Assembly: GCA_033344775.1 (NCBI GenBank)
Contig: JAWPMT010000004.1
Span: 1,550,001-1,614,000 of the forward strand
Length of the DNA: 64,000 bases
Origin: Cytophagales bacterium
GTDB taxonomy: Bacteria > Bacteroidota > Bacteroidia > Cytophagales > Cyclobacteriaceae
Direction: 5' to 3'
Both the position numbers and the translations under genes were made by a program. The notes beneath the pieces were generated by a model. It saw only the letters and a program-made list of their open reading frames with translations. It ran no database searches and had not been told where the DNA came from. Below, one piece after another: positions 44,756-53,800 of this stretch (position 1 is the stretch's first letter; each line of letters begins with the position of its first letter).

Positions 44756-44803
44756 AATCCCACACCCTTCGTGCACTCCCTTTCGAGAAAGGGGGACTTT
44801 TAT
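44756..44803. repeat. CCCTTTC/GAAAGGG repeat copy at the cargo 3' end
   Basis: CCCTTTCGAGAAAGGG (about 44778-44793) with an upstream CCCACACCC stretch and downstream GACTTTTA; it matches the repeat family at 44268-44312 and 62017-62056. It ends within the stop codon of the cargo gene. Confidence 0.55.
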
Positions 44804-47800
44804 GGACTATCCGACAACTTCTTGATTCGGATGTGCTCAGTCATGGTCGGTGAAGTGATCATCAATTGATAGATGCCTGTTGGCAATTGTGACAGATCGA
44901 TCTCTGCATCGAACTCGTTTTCTCTGAATCTACCGTAACGCACCAACTTTCCTCGGATGTCATATACGCTATAACTCATGCTACCCAGCGACAAGGTACT
45001 TGAGATGTTCAATCGCTCTACCACTGGATTCGGATAGGCTTTGATCTCAAATTCCTGAGCTGTTGCCATCACAATGATCACATTGGAATACTCGTAGGAA
45101 CCATCAAAGTCAACCGTTCGCAATCGGTAATAGTTGAAGCCTACCACAGGACGCTCATCTTCGAAAGCATATTCATTGATCGAAGTTTCGATATTGCCTG
45201 CACTGATTCTTCCTAACTCCTCATATTCGGTCCCGTCAAGCGACCTTTCTATTGCCATGAAGTCTACATTCTTCTCATTGGCCGTTACCCAGTCCAACCA
45301 TACAGAACCGTCTTCATATTCACCTTCGAACGAGAGCAGATCCAAAGGCAATGGTAAAGTATCGTCATCCTGATTGGTCACGGATACCGTTTGATCGGCC
45401 AGGCCATCAAATGAGTTATCAGTGGTACTACCTGTATTGATCGATAATGTAAGGTTGTAAACTTGATTACCATCCAGGTCGGCATCATCTGCTGGAGTTA
45501 TGGTCACCGTTTGTGCCACATTCCAATTGAATTCATCAAAGGTCAACTGTGTTGGACCTACGGAACCTTCATCGCTGGATTCCGTCAAATCAATTACTAC
45601 AACTTGTCCAGTTGCAGGTTGGACATCCAGCACTACCGTAAACTGATCTGTTGTACCATCTTCGTTGGTGGTCGCAGTAGTTTTGCTCAAGATGTATCCT
45701 TGATCATTGTCTGCATTAGTCACCGCAATGATTTCATCTGCCGCTGCGTCAAATCCATCATCACTGGCTGGATCATTCACAGAGGCGGTGATGTTGTACG
45801 CAATATCACCATCCAACAAGTTGTCATCAACTCCTGTTACGGTCACTGTTTGTGCTATGTTCCAGTTCGCGTTAGTAAACGTCAACTGATCAGATACTAA
45901 CGTCGCACCGCTGATGCCACCTTCAGTCAAATCCGCAACTGTCAGATCAATCACCACATTAGTCGTAGGAGCTACTGTCAACTCAACCGTGAAATCGGCT
46001 GTTGTTAGGTCTTCCGATGTATTCAAGGTATTGGTACTCACCCGAATGGACCCTTCATTATCGAGGTTGGTTCCGTTCACCGTTTGATTCGGCGCGTCAT
46101 CAAAATTATCGTCACTCAATGCATCACTTACCGATACCAATACCGTGTAAGCTATGTCCCCGTCATTATCAAAATCATTGGCACCCGTTACGGTGACCGT
46201 TTGAGCCATATTCCAATCGCCGTTGGTGAAGGTCAGTGTCGAAGTGCTTAGGGTTGCCTCATCACTGGTCGTGGATACATTGATTACCACATTACTGGTC
46301 GGCTGTTGGGTCAATACGACTGTAAAGTTATCGGCAGTGAGATCTTCACCCGTCGTAATGGTCGTCGTATTCAGTATGAAACCACCATCCAGATCGATGT
46401 AGTTCTCCGTGCCATCATTGTCATTATCCGGCTTGCCACCGAGGTTACCATAGAAATTTCCGCCATTGTCCGTATCGAACAGATCAATGATCCCATCGCT
46501 ATCTGTATCTACAAATCGCCCGGAATTAGGGTCAAGGAAGTTTGGCACATTGTCCATGTCATCGTCATCGTTGTACCAGAACAGATTTAACGGATCATAG
46601 AAACTCGCATTACCAAAAGCGGTTGCCCGAGCGGTGTAATCATCGGTGAACGTGTCGTCTTCATCGTCATCGAAACCTTCATTGTAATCAAATACACCAT
46701 CGGCATCCGCATCGATATCCAGGTAATCCTCACTACCATCTCCGTCGGTATCCGGCAAAGCAAGTGGTGTTCCGCCATTGGTTGGATCATGCAAATTACC
46801 CCAACCATCGCCATCGGTATCTCCGGTGGTATCCAGCACCCCATTGCCATCTGTATCACTTCCGCGGCCTTCGATGAGATCGGTGATTCCATCACTATCT
46901 GAGTCCAGATCAATTCGATTCACCAGTCCATCTCCATCAAAATCCCCATCTGCCAGAGCAGCGCCACCTTCATCCGTGTCAATGATGTTTATGATCCCAT
47001 CACCATCGTCATCAAAGTCGAAGGTATCCAAAATGCTGTCTCCATCTGCGTCGGTTCCTGCGGTCTGGTCTGAATCGAACGTATCGTCAATATCATCTCC
47101 ATCCGTATCGACTCCACTTCCGCCATTGCTGGCAAAGTTGTCTACATCAACATTATCAGGAATCCCATCATCATCTGAGTCTTCTATCCCATCCAGAATC
47201 CCGTCATTATTGCTGTCCGTTCCTCCGGCTTCTACAATGTCCGGGATACCATCATTGTCTGAATCCAGATCAAAGAAGTTCGGTACACCATCAAGGTCCG
47301 TATCATACTCATCCCAAATCCCGTCCGAGTTAGCATCGGTCAAAGGAGTGGTTCCATCCAGTCGGTTCGGATTGTCAGGATCATTGTAATTAAATACGCC
47401 ATCACCATCCTGATCACCAAATGGATTTCTCAAGATCGTGTTGTCATATTCATTCGTATCAGAAATACCATCATTGTCACCATCGGCATCCTGGCCATCC
47501 GCTACCCGGTCCCTGTCACTGTCATTGAAGAACAAGTAATCCGGGGTAGCTCCTCCGCCCTGAAACTTATCATTGGTCCAATTTCCATCACTGTCTACAT
47601 CCTCTACCGCGGTAGAAATATTGTCTTCATCATCATCCTGATCACGGAAATCCAGGGTACCGTCACCATCCGTATCCTGCAGATTAGCACTGGTTCCGTT
47701 GATGTTATTTACTCCTCTTCCGGAGAAGTTGTCATACAGATCCCAGAGTCCATCGTTATCCGTATCCACGTTGTAGCCAGTCTCATCCGTCAAATCCAGG

Positions 47801-50800
47801 TCCAGATCTGAATCCAGCTCACTGAATCCATTTCGATTGGCATCAAATCCTTCAATTTGATCACCGACGAAACCTATGCCGTCATTGTCATTGTCCGAAT
47901 CTATGTCTCTGTAGTCAGGCTCGGTATCGGAAATGGTGAAAGAACCATCCGTATTGATGGGCACAATGGCTGTTCCTCCATTATCAGGATCATAGCTATC
48001 ATCCCAACCATCGCCATCCGTATCCGTATCCGATGGATTGACTCTTCCAACGGTTGTTTGGGCTTCCACATTATCTGTGATTCCGTCATTATCGGTATCC
48101 AGATCCAGGTAATCATCCAGGCCATCGGAATCAAAGTTGGGCTTGGCCAAAGGTGCTGACTCCACCGCATCAACAATTCCGTCAGAATCGCCATCTGTTC
48201 CAGAGAATCTGCCCGTACTGGTGCTAAATGATCCAATCGCAGGTGTCACTCCACTGTTGGCTTCAATGGCATCCAAAATTCCATCGTTATCAGAATCCAG
48301 GTCAAAGAAGTTAGGTATCCCGTCCCGGTCCTGATCTACCCGATCGTCTACGCCATCACTGTTTACGTCAGTGATGGTGAAGTTGACGTCATTGTCATCC
48401 AGATAATTAAAAATACCATCCCCATCGGAATCCCCAAATGGTGTTCCGGCATTACCAGAGACGTCTGAACCTACCGCATAGGTTGTACCCGCATATTCAT
48501 CGGTGTTCAGGATACCATCATTATCCGAGTCTGCATCCGCACTATCAGAAATGTTGTCTCCATCTACGTCCGGGTTGAACAGGTAATCAGGTGTAGTACC
48601 TCCACCTTGCGTAAAGTCATCGGCAAAATTGGAGTTGGTATTATTGTCCTCCGCAGAAGTCAATAACAAGTCATTGTCATCATTATTATCTCTCCAATCC
48701 TCAGCGCCATCACCGTCCGTATCCTGACGATTGTTGTTGGATCCAGTAAGATTGGCTATGGTACCCAATCCATTAGAATTATCAAAGATGAGCCACAGAC
48801 CGTCATTGTCCGTATCCACATTGTATCCGGACCCTCCTTCATCGGTGATGTCATTGTCGCCATCGGTATCCCATGAAGCGAAACCGTCACTGTCGGCATC
48901 AAAAGCTTCGATGTTGTCCAGTACGGTATCATTGTCCGAATCCGTATCCAAATAATCCGCATTATCTGTTCCATCGGTATTCTCAGGAGTTATTGCTGTA
49001 CCTCCGTTATTACCATCGTATACATCCAAAATTCCGTCCGCATCTGTGTCACCCGCTACAGGAGCAATATAACCAGCAGTGGTTTGTGCCTCTACATTGT
49101 CAACAATACCATCGTTATCAGAATCAAGGTCCAGGTAGTCACTAATTCCATCAGCATCTGTATCGGATGCAGAGACCGGAGTTAGAACAGCAAATGTAGC
49201 ACTCACGTTGGCTAACGTTGAGGAAGTGGCACCGGTGCAGGTAATTTGATTTACACCTGTCCCACCCTGAATGGTGATGGTCACTGTACCGTCATCATTG
49301 GCTGCATTCCAATCGGCTGCATTTATGGTAATATTATTATTCAGCACATCACAGTCTGCACCAGCAGCATTATCAAATGTACCCAGATCAATACCCCCTT
49401 CTAAGGTCACTGTATAGTCTTCATTTGCCTGAGGGCCATAATCTCCCGATATATCGAAGGAAAAGGTGGCATCAACCAACACGTCCGTTGTACTTACAGT
49501 AAAATTGATCGTGTGCAATGGCCCTGTTGCTGTCAAAGTTTCATCAGCAGAATTCACTACCGTTGCTGTCCCAAAGGCATCATCCAATCCATTATTATCT
49601 GTATCCGTGATGCCTGATCCTTCGTCCAGGGTTCCGTCTGCATTTCCATCGGTCAATCCTACTTCAAGTATATCGGTTATGCCATCATTGTCAGAATCCA
49701 GGTCCAGGAAGTCTGGTCGACCGTCTAAGTCTCGATCGAATTGATCGATGACCCCATCACTGTTGGAATCGGTAAAGGTCGTAGTATTCACTCCTCCAGT
49801 ATCCGTATCTGCCGTGTTTACCGTGCCATCGCCATCAATATCCGAATCTTGATAGTTTGGAATTCCATCGCTATCGGTATCCGCAGAGGGGTTGATCGCA
49901 ATGCCACCCGCTTCGTCCGTATCCAGGATACCATCATTGTCTGAATCAAGATCCGCTACATCATCCTGACCATCACCGTCATTGTCCTGTACACCATATA
50001 GATAATCCGGGATTGGTGACCCGCCTGCACCAAACTCATTGGTAGGATCACCATCGGCAGTATCCGTATCCTCTGCAGAAGTCAGCGCTCCATCTCCATC
50101 ATCATCGGTATCTTGATGGTCCCACGTCCCATCAGCATCTGAGTCCTGTGCATTTGAGGATGAACCGATAACGTTAGCAGAGGTTGCACTGAAATCCGTA
50201 TCGAAGAGGTCTCTTAAACCATCATTGTCATTGTCAATCGCAAAACTGGCTTCATCGGTTGCATCATTATTACTGTTGCTATCCCAATCCGCGAATTGTG
50301 ACCGATCGTCATTGGCTCCTTCCACTGCATCAGGTACATTATCATCATCTGAATCTGAATCCAGGTAATCGGCACTGCCAGTACCATCTGTGTTGACAGG
50401 TACCAAAATGGTTCCTCCGTTATCTGGATCATAAGCATCGTCTAAACCGTCATCATCCGAATCTGTATCAGAAATCGCGATGAATGTCCCATTCGTTTGC
50501 GCCTCCAGGTTATCAACAATACCATCATCATCCGAATCGATATCTCTGTAATCTTCCAGTCCATCACTATCACTGTTTACCGGATTGATCGGAGTAGATT
50601 CCTGGGTATCATTCCAACCATTACTGTTGCTATCAGTAAAACCACTGATCTGTGCATTCGCAGTATTAATTGTTTGACCGAATTCCGTCACATCAGGAAT
50701 ACCATCACCATCAGAATCCATGTCTCTGAAATCCTTATTTCCATCCCCTTCTTTATCGTCTTGTCCGTAGGGACTGGCCTCCACGGCATCATCATACCCA

Positions 50801-53800
50801 TCACCATTGGCATCGGTATCGAAGGTGTTATCAATGCTATCACCATCCGAATCACTGCCTCCCGTTTGATCCACATCAAACGTGTCGTCGATTTGGTCAC
50901 CATCTGTATCTGTTCCGCTACCACCATTGGTCGCGAACTGGCTCACATCGACGTTATCCGGTACCCCATCATTATCAGTATCTAGCTGATTATTTACAAT
51001 CCCGTCATTATCAGAATCCGTTCCTCCTGCTTCCAAAATATCCGGATAACCATCATTGTCTACATCCAGGTCGCGGAAATCGAGGACACCATCTCCATCG
51101 AGATCTGAGTTGCCTATTGGTGTTCCGCCATTGTCAGGATCCACGGAGTTAGCAAGGCCATCGCCATCGGTATCCGAAGAAAAATCATCCACCGCACCAT
51201 CGTTATTGGTATCGGAACCACCGCTCTCCACGGTATCGGTGAGCCCATCGTTATCACTATCCAGGTCCTGATAATCTCTTATCCCATCATTGTCTGAATC
51301 AGGTCGGGTCAGGGCTGTGCCACCATTATCGACATCCACCAAATCCGCCATACCATCTGTGTTGGTATCAGTAAGATCATCCAGTACACCATCACCGTTC
51401 GTATCTGTTCCACCATACTCAATCAAGTCAGGAATTCCGTCATTGTCACTGTCCCGATCCAGGTAATCTACCAGGCCGTCTCCATCGTAATCTGCAGGAG
51501 TTATGGTAGCTCCACCATTATCCGCATCATAAGTGTCGGCAATCCCATCTCCATCTGAATCAGGATCTGAACCGTCTATGATGTCATCGCCATCTGTGTC
51601 AGTTCCTCCGACGATGCTGAAATCAAAGGCATCATCGATGCTATCGCCATCACTGTCTACCCCGCCTGTGCTATCTACATCAACATCGTCTGGGATACCG
51701 TCATTATCAGCATCTTCTATTCCGTCGGCAATACCATTACCATCCGTATCTGCTCCTCCGGATTCAATCAGATCCGGAACTCCATCATTATCAGAATCTC
51801 GATCTCTGAAATCAGGAATACCATCCAGGTCTTGATCGAATACATCGAAAACACCATCTCCATTGGTATCAGCAGTTGAGGTCAACCCTACTATATCCGC
51901 ATCTCTAAAGTTTGGAATTCCATCCGCATCCGCATCACCGGATGGATCTACACTTTCACCACCAGCTTCATTGATATCCAGAATTCCATCGTTATCCGAA
52001 TCACCGTCATTGGCATCAGTTATTCCATCATTATCAAAATCATTAAAGAACAAAAAGTCAGGTATGTTAGCTGTAGGATCGGCATTTAAGTCATCAGCAA
52101 AATTGCCATTGCTGTTGGCGTCCTCGTCAGCAGTGGCTACCGCGTCATTATCATCGTTGCTATCTCTCCAGTTTCTAAAATCAATACCATCAGTATTTTG
52201 GAGATCTGCATTTGATCCGGTTTCATTTCCAGCGGTTCCCTTGGTCACTGTATCGAACAGGTCTGACAGTCCATCACCATCTGTATCTACATTGAATGAG
52301 CCATCATCCAGGAGGTTATTTTGATTGGCATCCCAGTCACCAAAGCCATCCTGATTTACATCATCTCCTTCTATGACATCCAGTACGCCATCATTATCGG
52401 AATCCGTATCCAGGTAATCCTGAACATCCTGGCCTTCTGTATTCACCGGAGTGATTAACGTTCCTCCTGCATCCGGATCAAAATTGTTGTCGATTCCATC
52501 GCCATCTGCATCTGCATTGGCCAAACCAAAAAATGCAGCTGTTGTCTGGGTCTCAATAATGTCGGGTATTCCATCGCCATCACTATCAATATCGCGGTAG
52601 TCACTCAAGCCATCACCATCCGTATCAGGATTGGCCAGATCTGAAGACCCGCCCGCAGATACATCGTCGGTATCCACAAAATTCATGATCCCATCATTGT
52701 CAGGGTCCTGAAGTGTAAATTGTCCTGTAGTCGTGCTCAATCCAAATGGAACAGCTCCTTCATTCGCTTCTACTGCATCCCAAACGCCATCATTATCACT
52801 GTCCAGGTCGAGGAAATCGGGTACACCGTCCAGGTCGGAATCAAATACATCGTAAATGCCATCGCCATTAGAATCAGCAGTAGAAGTCAGGGCGCCTGTA
52901 ACTGCAGCGTCACTTGCATCTCTATAGTTTGGAATACCATCACCATCCGTATCTTCACTAGGATTGACAGTTTCACCATTGTCTTCATCTTCGTCTAATA
53001 TCCCATCATTATCAGAATCCGCGTCTAGCGCATCTACGATGGCATCACCATCATAATCACCACGGAATAAATAATTCGGCGTAGCCGATGATCCTCCTTG
53101 TCCTTGTGTTTTATCGTCAGTAAAGTCGTTATTGGTGTTGGTATCTTCGCCTGAAGTCAGGATACCGTCATTGTCATCATCCGTATCCTGCCAATCATCA
53201 TTATCGGCCCCATCGGTGTTTTGAGTTGGAGCGGCTGTACCTCCATTATCAGTATCAAAAACATTCCAAAGTCCATCATTGTCGCCATCGCTATCGAATC
53301 CTGAAAAGTCTGCGGTCTCAAGTAAATTGTTACTGTTCGTATCCCAATCAGCAAACCCATTGAAGTTAGCGTCGTGGCCTTCAATAATATCAGCTACCCC
53401 ATCGCCATCAGCATCGGATGAAAGGTAATCGGCCGTTCCGTCAGTGTCGGTATCTACTGTTGGTAGGAAGGTACCGCCATTTGTTGGGTCGTATATATCC
53501 AACAATCCATTTCCATTGGTATCACCAGCCACTGAGGCAATGAATGATGCGCTGGTCTGAGCTTCTTCATTATCAGGAATTCCATCGTTATCTGAATCAA
53601 TGTCGCGAGCATCGAATAAAGTGCCATCGGCATCCGTATCTGGTTGAGCTAGCGCTACCGTTTCCTGTGTATCGTTCCACCCATTTGAATTCGTATCTGT
53701 GAAACCAGCAATTTGCCCGTTACTTGCATCCGCCGAACCTCCAAACTCAATGACATCCACGATACCATCATTGTCGGAATCGATATCAAGAAAATCGTTG

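Larger units (their letters stand above)
44267..44799. other. Convergent intergenic region rich in palindromic repeats
   Basis: No gene is supported in this 533-bp gap. It holds two CCCTTCGAAGGG-type hairpins, a diverged CCGTCATTCCGG element and a 13-bp stem terminator for the minus-strand cargo gene, listed separately. Confidence 0.6.
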
